This document shows, piece after piece, positions 36,402 to 45,468 of a stretch of DNA of 64,000 nucleotides (its first letter is position 1; each line of letters opens with the position of its first letter). Source of the DNA: Actinomadura sp. KC06 (GTDB taxonomy: Bacteria; Actinomycetota; Actinomycetes; Streptosporangiales; Streptosporangiaceae); NCBI RefSeq assembly GCF_004348735.1, contig NZ_SMKT01000006.1, positions 43,420-107,419 of the forward strand, given 5' to 3'. The notes under the pieces were generated by a model, which was not told the origin of the DNA, ran no database searches, and worked only from the letters and a program-made list of their open reading frames with translations. Both the position numbers and the translations under genes were made by a program.

Positions 36402-37397
36402 GTGACCGACATCCTCGAAGTCGCCCGCCGCCAGGTCCTGGACGAGGGCGAGGGGCTCTCGGCCGAGCAGGTCCTGCGCTGCCTGACCCTCCCCGACGAC
36501 CGGCTGGACGACCTGCTCGCGCTCGCCCACGAGGTGCGGGTGCGGTGGTGCGGCCCGGAGGTCGAGGTCGAGGGCATCGTGTCGCTGAAGACGGGCGGCT
36601 GCCCCGAGGACTGCCATTTCTGCTCCCAGTCCGGCAAGTTCGAGTCGCCGGTCCGCTCCGTGTGGCTGAACATCCCGGAACTGGTCGAGGCGGCGAAGGA
36701 GACCGCGAAGACCGGCGCGACGGAGTTCTGCATCGTCGCGGCCGTCCGCGGCCCGGACGAGCGCCTGATGTCGCAGGTCCGCGACGGCATCAAGGCGATC
36801 AACGACGCCGTGGAGATCAACATCGCGTGCTCACTCGGCATGCTCACCCAGGAGCAGGTGGACGAGCTGGCCGCGATGGGCGTCCACCGCTACAACCACA
36901 ACCTGGAGACGGCCCGCTCCCATTTCCCGAACGTGGTCACCACGCACACGTGGGAGGAGCGCTGGGAGACCCTCCGCATGGTGAAGGACGCCGGAATGGA
37001 GGTGTGCTGCGGCGGCATCGTCGGCATGGGCGAAACGATCGAGCAACGCGCCGAATTCGCGGGCCAGCTCGCCGACCTCTCACCGGACGAGGTCCCCCTG
37101 AACTTCCTCGCGCCCCGCCCCGGCACCCCGTTCGCAGACTTCCCCCTGGTCGAGGGCACGGAAGCACTGAAATCAATCGCCGCGTTCCGCCTCGCCCTGC
37201 CCCGCACCATCCTCCGCTACGCCGGCGGCCGCGAACTCACCCTCGGCGACCTCGGCACCCGCGACGGCATGCTCGGCGGCATCAACGCCATCATCGTCGG
37301 CAACTACCTCACCACCCTGGGCCGCCCCGCAAAAAAGGACCTGGAACTCCTCACCGACCTCAAAATGCCCATCAAGGCCCTCTCCCAGACCCTGTGA
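36402..37397 (+). CDS. bioB: Biotin synthase BioB
   Basis: 331 residues. The radical SAM motif is in [14 protein letters not shown], and [13 protein letters not shown] and [11 protein letters not shown] are conserved BioB segments. The enzyme inserts sulfur into dethiobiotin using one 4Fe-4S cluster and an auxiliary cluster. It follows bioD directly. The GCPEDCHFC form is the actinobacterial type that, to my knowledge, depends on BsaP; a bsaP-like gene lies 2.2 kb upstream. Confidence 0.95.
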   Translation: MTDILEVARRQVLDEGEGLSAEQVLRCLTLPDDRLDDLLALAHEVRVRWCGPEVEVEGIVSLKTGGCPEDCHFCSQSGKFESPVRSVWLNIPELVEAAKETAKTGATEFCIVAAVRGPDERLMSQVRDGIKAINDAVEINIACSLGMLTQEQVDELAAMGVHRYNHNLETARSHFPNVVTTHTWEERWETLRMVKDAGMEVCCGGIVGMGETIEQRAEFAGQLADLSPDEVPLNFLAPRPGTPFADFPLVEGTEALKSIAAFRLALPRTILRYAGGRELTLGDLGTRDGMLGGINAIIVGNYLTTLGRPAKKDLELLTDLKMPIKALSQTL

Positions 37398-37433
37398 TTC
37401 CAGGACGGACGCGCGGCCTCGTCGGCCGCGCGT

Positions 37434-37691
37434 TCACACGATGCGAACCATCCGCTCCTGGATAATTCGGCGGATATGGTCGAGCACGACCTTGCCGTCG
37501 ACACCCTCGGCCCATGAGATGCCGACCTCGGTGAGATCTCCCTCGTCCTGGTGATCGAGGACCTCGATGTCGGCCTCGTCCGGCAGGAAGAGGTGCTCCC
37601 GGATCTCTTCAGCGGTCATGTCCCGAGGATCCACCGGATAGGTCACACCGTGGATCACGATCTTGGTCCGCTGGTCGATGGTGGTCGCCAT
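37434..37691 (-). CDS. Small conserved hypothetical protein downstream of Uma2
   Basis: 85 residues from ATG 37691, starting 26 bases after the Uma2 gene ends. It is acidic and soluble: TKIVIHGVTYPVDPRDMTAEEIREH and an EVGISWAEGVDGKVVLDHIRR segment. I do not recognise a family. Its placement suggests a partner or regulator of the Uma2 protein, possibly toxin-antitoxin-like, but no direct evidence supports that. Confidence 0.65.
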   Translation of the reverse strand: MATTIDQRTKIVIHGVTYPVDPRDMTAEEIREHLFLPDEADIEVLDHQDEGDLTEVGISWAEGVDGKVVLDHIRRIIQERMVRIV

Positions 37692-37717
37692 GGGCGGGAT
37701 CGTGGCCGAAGGCTCGT

Positions 37718-38386
37718 TCACGTCTTCCACGGCCCCCAACGGCTGGTCTCGATCTCGATGTTGAACGGCTCCGGCAGGTGGATCGTCTCCCCGAACGCCC
37801 ACGACTCCTGATGCAGGTAAGCGCCCGTGGACGGGTCGGGAATGCAGTAGAGGGTCGTCTTGGCCTCCTTCGGCGATCGGTCGACGAGAAGGTAGTAGGG
37901 GATCTCGACGTGGGCGTAGCGGGACCATTTGTTGGGTTGCGCCAGTCGGCGCCCGCTTCTCGGTGGCCGATCCTGCTCGGAGTTGCTGGGCGAGGTGACC
38001 TCGACCACCATCTCGATCTCATCAGGCGACAGCCCGAAGGTGTCGGCATCAGCGGCGGCGTCCAGTGCGTCCGCCGCGAGAACGATGAGGTCGGGGACCG
38101 CGGACTTGCCCGCCGTCTCTCGGTACAGGTTGACGACCTGCGTGGCCACCCAAGGGAAGTCGGGGTCTTTCATTGCGGCGTTCGACATCGCGGTGCTGAT
38201 GTGTCCGAGAATCATTGCATGCGCCACGGTGGGTGCCGGTGACACGACGATCTGACTCCCGATGATCTCGACCCGTATGCCCTCGTACGGAAGATCGAGA
38301 AGGTCCTCCACCTCGCCGCGCACCCACATGCCCCACAGCGAGTCATCGGACACGCCGTCAAGTCTGGTAACCAGGGCCCTCGTCAC
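37718..38386 (-). CDS. Uma2 family (DUF820) putative endonuclease
   Basis: 222 residues. The PD-(D/E)xK-like core appears as VEIIGSQIVVSPAPTVAHA, then SAVPDLIVLAAD, then IEMVVEVTSPSNSEQD, with the Asp, Glu and following Lys (PNKWSRYAHVEIPYYLLVD) expected of Uma2 proteins. Biological role is unknown; many genomes carry large families of these. GTG 38386 is chosen for its GGAAAGG site; GTG 38407 is also possible. A small gene follows in the same direction. Confidence 0.8.
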   Translation of the reverse strand: MTRALVTRLDGVSDDSLWGMWVRGEVEDLLDLPYEGIRVEIIGSQIVVSPAPTVAHAMILGHISTAMSNAAMKDPDFPWVATQVVNLYRETAGKSAVPDLIVLAADALDAAADADTFGLSPDEIEMVVEVTSPSNSEQDRPPRSGRRLAQPNKWSRYAHVEIPYYLLVDRSPKEAKTTLYCIPDPSTGAYLHQESWAFGETIHLPEPFNIEIETSRWGPWKT

Positions 38387-38509
38387 GTTTTGCGACCTTT
38401 CCCTCACGATCTGCTCCCGGTCATCGTAGAGAAGGGTTGCACCCAGCGTAGCCGGATCCTTCGAACTTGTGGTCGAAAGATCTGGGCGCGGCCGGAGTGG
38501 AACCGAGGG

Positions 38510-39313
38510 TCAGCGGCGGAGGCGGGTGATGAATTTGTAGCGGTCGCCTCGGTAGAGGGATTGGGCCCATTCGACGGGCTGGCCCGTGGTGTCGAAGGCG
38601 TGGCGGGAGAGGAGGAGCATGGGGAGGCCGACGTCCACGCCGAGGAGCTGCGCGTCGTGCGGGGTGGCCAGGACGGTCTCGATCGTCTCCTCGGCCTCGG
38701 TGAGGTGGACGTCGTAGGCCGTGGCCAGCGTCTCGTACAGGGAGCGGTGGCGGGGGAGTTCGCGGCGCAGGCCGGGGAAGCGGCGGGCCGGGAGGTGCGA
38801 GGTGTCGATGGACATGGGCTCGCCGTCCGCGAGGCGGAGCCGGTGGACGCGCAGGACGCGCCCGCCCGGCCTGATGCACAGGAGGGTGGCGAGGCGTTCG
38901 TCGGCGCTGACGTAGCCCGCCTCCAGGATGCGGGTTTCGGGTCGCAGGCCGTGGTGCCGCATGTCCTCGGTGTAGCTGACGAGCTGGAGCTCCTGGGAGA
39001 CCTTCGGCTTGGCGACGAACGTGCCCTTGCCCTGGATGCGCTGCAGGCGTCCTTCGACGACCAGTTCGGCGAGGGCCTGCCGGACGGTCGTGCGGGACGT
39101 CTCGTACTTCTCCGCGAGGGTCCGCTCGGGAGGCAGCGGGCTGCCGGGGGGCAGGGACTGGATCAGCTCGACGAGGAGTTCCTTGAGCTTGTAGTACTTG
39201 GGGATGCGCGGCGCCTGGTTCGGGTGGCGCTTACCGACGTCGCCCAGTGAGGCCCGGTCGTAGCCGTGCTCGAATCCGCCCCCGTGCCGGGGCCCGCCCC
39301 TGACCTCCGTCAC
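38510..39313 (-). CDS. DasR-like GntR/UTRA transcriptional regulator
   Basis: 267 residues. The winged helix contains [41 protein letters not shown] and [16 protein letters not shown], which read very like Streptomyces DasR. The UTRA effector domain follows ([16 protein letters not shown] to [19 protein letters not shown]). DasR senses glucosamine-6-phosphate and represses N-acetylglucosamine uptake and chitin genes through dre sites. I found no clear dre palindrome near the gene. bioF lies 36 bases upstream in the same direction, so they may share a transcript. Confidence 0.85.
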   Translation of the reverse strand: MTEVRGGPRHGGGFEHGYDRASLGDVGKRHPNQAPRIPKYYKLKELLVELIQSLPPGSPLPPERTLAEKYETSRTTVRQALAELVVEGRLQRIQGKGTFVAKPKVSQELQLVSYTEDMRHHGLRPETRILEAGYVSADERLATLLCIRPGGRVLRVHRLRLADGEPMSIDTSHLPARRFPGLRRELPRHRSLYETLATAYDVHLTEAEETIETVLATPHDAQLLGVDVGLPMLLLSRHAFDTTGQPVEWAQSLYRGDRYKFITRLRR

Positions 39314-39349
39314 GGCATCTCCTCACGTTCATCATCGGTTTCCCCGATG

Positions 39350-40522
39350 TTATGTGTGAAGACTACGACCGGTAGAACATGCGATCTTCGCCAGGGCCTC
39401 TTCCAGGCGGGTGAGCTCCGGCTCCGCCAGCGTGGCACGCGCGGTGAGGCGGAGGCAGGCCCGGCCCTTGGGGACGGACGGCGGCCGGAAGCACCCGACG
39501 CGGAGCCCGTGCTCCGCGCAGACCTCGGCGGCCCGGACGGCGGCGTGCGGTTCGCCGAGGAACACCGGGACGACGGCGGCGGCCGGGACGGCGGTCTCCA
39601 GGCCGGAACCGGCCGCGAGGTCGGAGATGCGGCGGGCGCGGGCGCGGGCGCGTCCGGGCAGGGCGGGGTCGGCCTGGAGGACGTCGAGCGCGGCGAGCGC
39701 GGCGCCGGCGGCGGGCGGGTTCAGGCCGGTGTCGAAGATGAACGAGCGGCCGGTGTCGATCAGGGTGTCGATCACCTCGGGGGCGCCGAGGACCGCGCCG
39801 CCCTGGGACGCCAGGGACTTCGACAGCGTGACGGTGAGGACCACGTCCGGTTCGCCCGCGAGGCCCGCGGCGTGCGCGGCGCCGCGGCCGTGGTCGCCGA
39901 CGACGCCGAGCGCGTGCGCCTCGTCGATCACCAGCAGCGCGCCGTGCGTCCGGACGGCGGTGTGCAGGGCCCGCAGCGGCGCGAGGTCGCCGTCCACGGA
40001 GAACACGGCGTCGGTGACGACGATCGCGTGGTCCTCGTCGCGGTCGGCGAGGGCCTGCTCGACGGCGGCGGTGTCGCGGTGCGGGACGATCACGACGCGC
40101 GAGCGCGACAGGCGGCACGCGTCCACGAGCGAGGCATGGTTGACCTGGTCGGACACGACGAGCGTGCCGGGCCCGGCGAGGGCGGTGACGGCGCCGAGGT
40201 TGGCGAGGAAGCCGGAGGAGAAGGCGAGCCCGGCGGCGCTGCCGGTGAACGCGGCGAGCCGCCGGTCCAGCTCGGCGTGCAGCTCCGTCGTCCCGGTGAC
40301 GAGGCGGGAGCCGGTGGAGCCGGTGCCCCACTCGCGGGCGGCGGCGACCGCGCCCTCGACCAGGCGGGGGTCGCCCGCCAGCCCGAGATAGTCGTTGGAC
40401 GCCAGGTCGGCGAGCCCGCCGGTCCCGGAGGGGCGGGGACGGAGCGTCCGGCGCAGCCCGGCGTCGGCGCGCCGGGCCGCGGCGTCCCGGAGCCTGGCCA
40501 GGGGGTCACGTGCCGCGGTCAT
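39350..40522 (-). CDS. bioF: 8-amino-7-oxononanoate synthase BioF
   Basis: 390 residues of the alpha-oxoamine synthase family. LASNDYLGLAGDPR, GTGSTGSRLVTGTTELH, IDEAHALGVVGDHGRG and the PLP lysine in TLSKSLASQGG are all present. The enzyme condenses pimeloyl-thioester with alanine, the first ring-building step of biotin synthesis. ATG 40522 fits the family start; ATG 40531 is an alternative. It lies 3 kb from bioDB and points the other way. Confidence 0.9.
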   Translation of the reverse strand: MTAARDPLARLRDAAARRADAGLRRTLRPRPSGTGGLADLASNDYLGLAGDPRLVEGAVAAAREWGTGSTGSRLVTGTTELHAELDRRLAAFTGSAAGLAFSSGFLANLGAVTALAGPGTLVVSDQVNHASLVDACRLSRSRVVIVPHRDTAAVEQALADRDEDHAIVVTDAVFSVDGDLAPLRALHTAVRTHGALLVIDEAHALGVVGDHGRGAAHAAGLAGEPDVVLTVTLSKSLASQGGAVLGAPEVIDTLIDTGRSFIFDTGLNPPAAGAALAALDVLQADPALPGRARARARRISDLAAGSGLETAVPAAAVVPVFLGEPHAAVRAAEVCAEHGLRVGCFRPPSVPKGRACLRLTARATLAEPELTRLEEALAKIACSTGRSLHT

Positions 40523-40598
40523 GCGCTGCATCCTGCCAGGTCGCGCGCCGGGCGGGGGACGGGCCCGGGCACCAAAGCCCATCGGCGATGATGGTGAC

Positions 40599-42257
40599 GT
40601 GCCTACCTTGACCGATCTCGTCCGCGATCACAGCGATCTGACCGAGGACGATCTGGAGTGGCTGCACGCTCTGGTGTCCGACTGGCAGCTCCTCGCCGAC
40701 CTGTCGTTCGCGGACCTGCTGCTCTGGGTGCCGCTCCGGTCGGCGGCCGCGCTGCCCGCCGACCGCGCCCGGCGGCCCCTGCCGGACACGGGCGCCGCCG
40801 TCCCGGGCTGGGTGGCGATCGCGCAGATGCGGCCGACGACCGGGCCGACCGCCTACCCGGAGGACCTGGTCGGCAAGGTCGTCCGGACGGGACGGCGCGG
40901 GCTGATCGACGTGGCGTGGCGGGAGCGGCGGATCGTCCGGGAGGGCGATCCGGAGTGGGGCAGCGGCATCCCCGTCAGGGAGGAGTCGATCCCGGTGCGG
41001 CGCGGCGCGAAGGTCCTCGGCGTGATCCAGCGGAGCACGAACCTCAGCTCCGCCCGCACGCCGAGCCGCCTGGAGCTGACCTACCTGCAGAGCGCCAGCG
41101 ACCTCGCGACGATGATCTGCGAGGGAACGTTCCCGGCGCCGGGCGAGGAGCCGAACATGGTCCGCTCGCCGCGCGTCGGCGACGGGCTGATGCGGCTGGA
41201 CCGCTCCGGCCGGGTCACCTACGCCAGCCCGAACGCGCAGTCGGCGTACCGGCGGCTCGGCTACCCGGCCGACCTGGTCGGCGAGGCGCTCGGGCAGATC
41301 ACCGCCGACCTGTGCGACACGGGGGAGCCGATGGAGGAGGCGCTGAGCGTCGTCCTGTCCGGCCGGGCGCCCCGCGAGGTGGAGGTGGAGTCGCACGGGT
41401 CGATCATGCAGCTGCGGACGATCCCGCTGGTCGTCAGCGGGACGCGGATCGCCGCGATCGTCCTGTGCCGGGACGTCACCGAGCTGCGGTGGCGCGACCG
41501 GGAGCTGCTCACCAAGGACGCCACCATCCGGGAGATCCACCACCGGGTGAAGAACAACCTGCAGACGGTGGCGGCGCTGCTGCGGCTCCAGGCGCGGCGG
41601 TTGCAGATCCCGGAGGGCCGGGCGGCGCTGGACGAGGCCGTCCGCCGTGTCGGGTCCATCGCGATCGTGCACGAGACGCTGTCGCACACCCCCGACGAGC
41701 TGATCGACTTCGACGACATCGCCGACCGCGTGATCACGATGGCGGGGGAGGTGTCGACGCCGGAGACCAAGGTCACGCCGAAGCGGAGCGGCAGTTTCGG
41801 CGTCCTGCCCGCCGAGGTCGCCACGCCGCTGGCGATGGCGCTCACCGAGCTGCTCCAGAACGCCCTGGAGCACGGCCTGACCAACCGCTTCGGGACGCTC
41901 GAGGTCGTCGCGCACCGCTACGGCGACGGCGAGGCGCCCCGCGATCCGGGCGGCGTCTCCGTCTGGGGCGACTGGCCGGGGGCGGACGAGCACGCGCGCG
42001 TCGTCCCGGAGGAGGGTCCGGCCGGGGGACGCCGCCTCGTCACGGTGGTCGCCGACGACGGCGTGGGCCTCCCCGAGGACTTCGACGTGGAGAGCAGCAA
42101 CAGCCTGGGGCTCCAGATCGTCCGGACGCTGATCGTCGGAGAACTCGGCGGCCACCTCGACTTCCGCCCCCGCGAGGGCGGCGGCACCGAGGTCGTCGTC
42201 GACATCCCCCTAGGCGACGCTCAATCCTCCCGCCGCCAGCCGTCCCAGGCCCCCTAG
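40599..42257 (+). CDS. PdtaS-like sensor histidine kinase (HisKA_2)
   Basis: 552 residues from GTG 40599. The start VPTLTDLVRDHSDLTEDDLEWLH resembles mycobacterial PdtaS. A GAF-like domain (about 30-175) and a PAS domain (about 200-310) precede the HisKA_2 dimerisation helix IHHRVKNNLQTVAALLRLQ with the phospho-acceptor His, then an HATPase domain (ALTELLQNALEHG, DDGVGLPED, SLGLQIVRTL). No membrane helix is present, so it is cytosolic. Such kinases signal to an ANTAR antiterminator (PdtaR), not seen here. Confidence 0.87.
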   Translation: MPTLTDLVRDHSDLTEDDLEWLHALVSDWQLLADLSFADLLLWVPLRSAAALPADRARRPLPDTGAAVPGWVAIAQMRPTTGPTAYPEDLVGKVVRTGRRGLIDVAWRERRIVREGDPEWGSGIPVREESIPVRRGAKVLGVIQRSTNLSSARTPSRLELTYLQSASDLATMICEGTFPAPGEEPNMVRSPRVGDGLMRLDRSGRVTYASPNAQSAYRRLGYPADLVGEALGQITADLCDTGEPMEEALSVVLSGRAPREVEVESHGSIMQLRTIPLVVSGTRIAAIVLCRDVTELRWRDRELLTKDATIREIHHRVKNNLQTVAALLRLQARRLQIPEGRAALDEAVRRVGSIAIVHETLSHTPDELIDFDDIADRVITMAGEVSTPETKVTPKRSGSFGVLPAEVATPLAMALTELLQNALEHGLTNRFGTLEVVAHRYGDGEAPRDPGGVSVWGDWPGADEHARVVPEEGPAGGRRLVTVVADDGVGLPEDFDVESSNSLGLQIVRTLIVGELGGHLDFRPREGGGTEVVVDIPLGDAQSSRRQPSQAP

Positions 42258-42361
42258 AGGCCCAGCCCCACTATCGCGAAGGCCCAGACCGGCTATCGCG
42301 CTGACATCAGCTGACACCCCGGCGACGCAACGACCTCAACGCTTGCGATCGCGTCCGAAGG

Positions 42362-42385
42362 CAGGTTCGAGCTTGCGAGAACCTG
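42362..42385. terminator. Weak terminator candidate between the histidine kinase and whiB
   Basis: CAGGTTC (42362-42368) pairs with GAACCTG (42379-42385) around a 10-base loop. The flanks repeat ATCGCG several times between 42275 and 42435. Confidence 0.35.
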
Positions 42386-42490
42386 ATCGCGCAGCGAGCC
42401 GCCAAGGCGAGACGAAGCGATGCAGCGATCGCGCCGCGTTTCTCGACGATGGAGGGCCCCAGGGCCCGAAGGAGGAGAGAAATGCAAAAA

Positions 42491-42745
42491 CTAGAGCCCA
42501 GCGCGGGCGCGGGCGCGGGAGGCGCGGCGCTTGAGGGCGCGGCGCTCGTCTTCGCCCATGCCGCCCCAGACGCCCGAGTCCTGGCCGGATTCCAGCGCCC
42601 AGCGCAGGCAGGCGTCGGTGACGTCGCAGCGGCGGCACACCTGCTTGGCCTCTTCGATCTGCAGGATCGCGGGTCCGGTGTTGCCGATCGGGAAGAACAG
42701 CTCGGGGTCCACGTCACGGCAGGCTGCGCGGTGGCGCCAGTCCAT
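42491..42745 (-). CDS. WhiB1-like iron-sulfur transcription factor
   Basis: 84 residues from ATG 42745, the length of WhiB1. Four Cys bind the 4Fe-4S cluster: AACRD near residue 9, then QVCRRCDVTDAC. SGVWGGMGEDERRAL is the family turn, and a basic tail KRRASRARARAG would contact DNA. WhiB1 works with the major sigma factor and responds to nitric oxide. Upstream bases to 43037 hold its promoter; I could not define it. Confidence 0.9.
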   Translation of the reverse strand: MDWRHRAACRDVDPELFFPIGNTGPAILQIEEAKQVCRRCDVTDACLRWALESGQDSGVWGGMGEDERRALKRRASRARARAGL

Positions 42746-42943
42746 GCGGTCCACTCCTTCGTCAGGTGGTGGAGAGACTCCACTCTTGTGAACGGTTTCA
42801 CATGTCGAAAACACCCAGGTGGCGGTGGCCAGGTCCAGGGGTGAATGTTCGGCGGCGCTGCGAGACGGAGACCGGCGTCGTCGGGGTCCCTTGTCGGCTG
42901 GCGCACTTTGAGCGTGTCAGGGGGGCGCGGGCAGACGCAAGAC

Positions 42944-42965
42944 CTTTGAGAAAGGATTCTCAAAG
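42944..42965 (-). terminator. Terminator candidate for the lipid kinase gene
   Basis: CTTTGAGAA (42944-42952) and TTCTCAAAG (42957-42965) form a perfect 9-bp AT-rich stem with a 4-base loop. It lies 72 bases past the leftward kinase stop at 43038. It could alternatively be an operator for whiB. Confidence 0.5.
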
Positions 42966-43037
42966 TATGGATGTCGCATGTGTCACATCCGTGGGTCAGG
43001 CGTGTTACTTGGCTCTCACCTGGCAGCCCGAACGGTC

Positions 43038-43979
43038 TCAAATGACGATGCGTATTGCCTTCGGGACCGACCGGAACGTCACGCTGCGGTGTTCGCCAAG
43101 GTAGTCGCCGTCCAGCTGAAAGGCCATCGGCCGCTCCGCGCGCAATGTGACCTCGGCCGCATCGTGCACGTTCACGACGTGCCGTCCCTGCACCGGACGG
43201 GCCCGGGCGGTGAGCATCTGCGCCACCGCCCCGAGCGTCGGACCGACGTCCAGGGAACGGATGCCGAACACGTCCAGGCCGCGGGAGAAGTTGGCCTTCG
43301 GACTCGGATTCACCGGGAGGCGTCCCATGAAAGTCCAAGGCGATGTATTGGAGATGAACGCAAGGAACAGTCCGGTTTTCGGTGGACGCCCCGGCTGTTC
43401 CAAAGTGAGGGCCGGACGCCGCCTGTCGGTGCCGGAGAAGAAATGCCGGACCGCCGTCTGGACGTACAGCGAGTTGTAGGCGGTGGCCCCGGCCGCGCGG
43501 CGCCGCTCGACCTCCCGGACGACCTCGGCGTCCAGCCCGACCCCCGCGCAGAACGTGAAATAGCGCTCCGGACCGCCCTCGTGGGAGGCCGTGCCGAGCC
43601 CGATCGTGCGGTGCCGTCCCGCGCGCAGCGCTTCGAGGACCGCCTTCGTCGCGCCGATCGGGTCGCCCGGCAGGCCGAGCGTGCGGGCGAAGACGTTGGT
43701 GCTGCCGGTCGGAAGGACCGCCAGCGCGGGCAGCCCGGGGGACGGGCCGTGGGCGAGCAGCCCGTTGACGGCCTCGTTCACCGTCCCGTCGCCGCCGAGC
43801 GTGATCACGACGTCGTAGCCGTCCACGGCCGCCTGCCGGGACAGCTCGGTGGCGTGGCCGCGATGCCCGGTCTCGGCGAGGACCAGGTCGAGATCGCCGG
43901 AGAACGCCCGCATCAGGATGTCGCGGGCGCGCCGGGAGGTGGAGGTCGCCTTGGGGTTGGCGATGAGCATGGCGCGCAC
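43038..43979 (-). CDS. Diacylglycerol kinase family lipid kinase
   Basis: 313 residues. MLIANPKATSTS opens the NAD-kinase-like fold, ITLGGDGTVNEAVNGLL is the nucleotide motif, and LAVLPTGSTNVFARTLGLP is the second conserved loop. Family members phosphorylate diacylglycerol, sphingoid bases or glycolipid precursors at the inner face of the membrane. The start is GTG 43979 or ATG 43970. An AT-rich hairpin follows. Confidence 0.85.
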   Translation of the reverse strand: MRAMLIANPKATSTSRRARDILMRAFSGDLDLVLAETGHRGHATELSRQAAVDGYDVVITLGGDGTVNEAVNGLLAHGPSPGLPALAVLPTGSTNVFARTLGLPGDPIGATKAVLEALRAGRHRTIGLGTASHEGGPERYFTFCAGVGLDAEVVREVERRRAAGATAYNSLYVQTAVRHFFSGTDRRRPALTLEQPGRPPKTGLFLAFISNTSPWTFMGRLPVNPSPKANFSRGLDVFGIRSLDVGPTLGAVAQMLTARARPVQGRHVVNVHDAAEVTLRAERPMAFQLDGDYLGEHRSVTFRSVPKAIRIVI

Positions 43980-44087
43980 GGCGTCAGGGTATCGATCGTT
44001 CCGGATGCGTTCGCCCGGTGTTGCCCCACCATTTCGCCAGGCATCCGAGAACCGGGCTGGGGGGCGTGATCCACGGGCGGGGCCGAG

Positions 44088-44093
44088 TAGGGT
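44088..44093 (+). promoter_or_regulatory. -10 box (TAGGGT) for a leaderless start at 44102
   Basis: TAGGGT ends 8 bases before GTG 44102 with no ribosome site between, the same layout as bioD. Confidence 0.45.
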
Positions 44094-44101
44094 CTCTGGT
44101 T

Positions 44102-44629
44102 GTGTCCAAGCGTCCCATCACCGTGCAGGCCGCCGCCGCCCTCGAGGCCGTGGAGGGCGCCGCAGCCGTCGGGTTCGGCGTGTACACCGGCGTGGAGACG
44201 GCCACCGGCGCCGCCGTCGACCCGGCCAGCGCGATCGGGGTCACCGTCCTCGCGCTCGCCGGCGGACTCGGCATGCTCGCGTGCGCCCGCGGGCTGTGGC
44301 ACGCCGACCAGTGGAGCCGCGCCCCCGCGGTGCTGACCCAGCTGTTCGCGCTGCCGGTCGCGTGGTCGCTGTGGCAGAGCGAGCGTCCGGAGCTGGCGAT
44401 CCCGATGGCGGTGGTCGCCGTCCTCGCGCTGATCGCCGTGCTGAGCCCGCCGAGCACCGCCTGGCTGATCACCGATCATGACGAGGACGACGTCCTAGAG
44501 GACGATGGCGCCGCTGGCGACGATCAGTCCGTGGAGGACGAGGTCGAGCCCGCGCAGGGCCCGGGCGAGCCGCGGTCCCTGGGGCAGCGCCTCAAGGACC
44601 GCCTCAAGGAACAGCCCACCAAGGACTGA
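44102..44629 (+). CDS. Integral membrane protein of unknown function
   Basis: 175 residues from GTG 44102. Four hydrophobic segments lie at about residues 7-30, 38-60, 72-90 and 98-117. They are followed by a strongly acidic stretch (ITDHDEDDVLEDDGAAGDD) and a basic end. This layout is common in actinobacterial membrane proteins of no known function. It is divergent from the lipid kinase and converges on the sigma factor operon. Confidence 0.75.
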   Translation: MSKRPITVQAAAALEAVEGAAAVGFGVYTGVETATGAAVDPASAIGVTVLALAGGLGMLACARGLWHADQWSRAPAVLTQLFALPVAWSLWQSERPELAIPMAVVAVLALIAVLSPPSTAWLITDHDEDDVLEDDGAAGDDQSVEDEVEPAQGPGEPRSLGQRLKDRLKEQPTKD

Positions 44630-44655
44630 CCGTCCTCCAACCCCACCCGGGCCGG

Positions 44656-45468
44656 TTACTCGTCGGCGGTGAGGCCCTCGCGGAGCTGGGCGAGGGTGCG
44701 GGCGAGCAGCCGGGACACGTGCATCTGGGAGATGCCGAGCTCGGCGGCGATCTGCGACTGGGTCATGTTGCCGAAGAACCGCAGCAGCAGGATCTTCTTC
44801 TCGCGGGCGGGGAGCTTCTCCAGCAGCGGCTTCAGGGACTCGCGGTACTCGACGCCCTCAAGCGACTCGTCCACCATGCCGAGGGAGTCGGCGACGGCGG
44901 GAGCGTCCTCGTCGCCGGAGTCGGGCGCGTCCAGGGAGACGGTGGAGTAGGCGTTGGCGGACTCCAGGCCCTCCAGTACCTCCTCCTCGCTCATCTGCAG
45001 GTGCGCTGCCAGCTCGCTGACGGTCGGGGCGCGGCCCTCCCGCTGGGCGAGGTCGCTGATCGCCTTGGTCAGCGACAGCTTCAGCTCCTGCAGGCGGCGC
45101 GGGACGCGCACCGCCCAGCCCTTGTCGCGGAAGTGCCGTTTGATCTCGCCGACGATGGTGGGCGTGGCGTAGGTGGAGAACTCCACGCCGCGTTCGAGGT
45201 CGAACCGGTCGATCGACTTGATCAGCCCGATCGTGGCGACCTGGATCAGGTCGTCCAGCCACTCGCCGCGGTTGCGGAAGCGGCGGGCGAGGTACTCCAC
45301 CAGCGGCAGGTGCAGCTCCACGAGCTGGTCGCGGATGCGCTGGCGCTCGGGGTCGCCCTCGGGAAGCTCGGCGAGGCGCTCGAACAGGGCACGGGCGCGG
45401 GCGCGGTCCGGCACCGCGCTCTCGGACCGCTCGTTGCTCGCGCCGGCGATCGTCGTCTTCTCTGTCAC
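44656..45468 (-). CDS. RNA polymerase sigma factor, SigB/SigF/SigG family
   Basis: 270 residues from GTG 45468. Region 2 contains PLVEYLARRFRNRGEWLDDLIQ and FSTYATPTIVGEIKRHFRD, region 3 is RVPRRLQELKLSLTKAI, and region 4 is MTQSQIAAELGISQMHVSRLL. This is the stress and sporulation-type sigma group controlled by partner switching. The upstream gene encodes an RsbW-like anti-sigma, and the stop and start overlap by four bases. Confidence 0.92.
   Translation of the reverse strand: MTEKTTIAGASNERSESAVPDRARARALFERLAELPEGDPERQRIRDQLVELHLPLVEYLARRFRNRGEWLDDLIQVATIGLIKSIDRFDLERGVEFSTYATPTIVGEIKRHFRDKGWAVRVPRRLQELKLSLTKAISDLAQREGRAPTVSELAAHLQMSEEEVLEGLESANAYSTVSLDAPDSGDEDAPAVADSLGMVDESLEGVEYRESLKPLLEKLPAREKKILLLRFFGNMTQSQIAAELGISQMHVSRLLARTLAQLREGLTADE

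Noticed and set aside
38510..39360. A DasR binding site (dre) upstream of or around the GntR gene
   Set aside because: No sequence close to the 16-bp dre palindrome was found; AGACTACGACC near 39360 is too poor a match.
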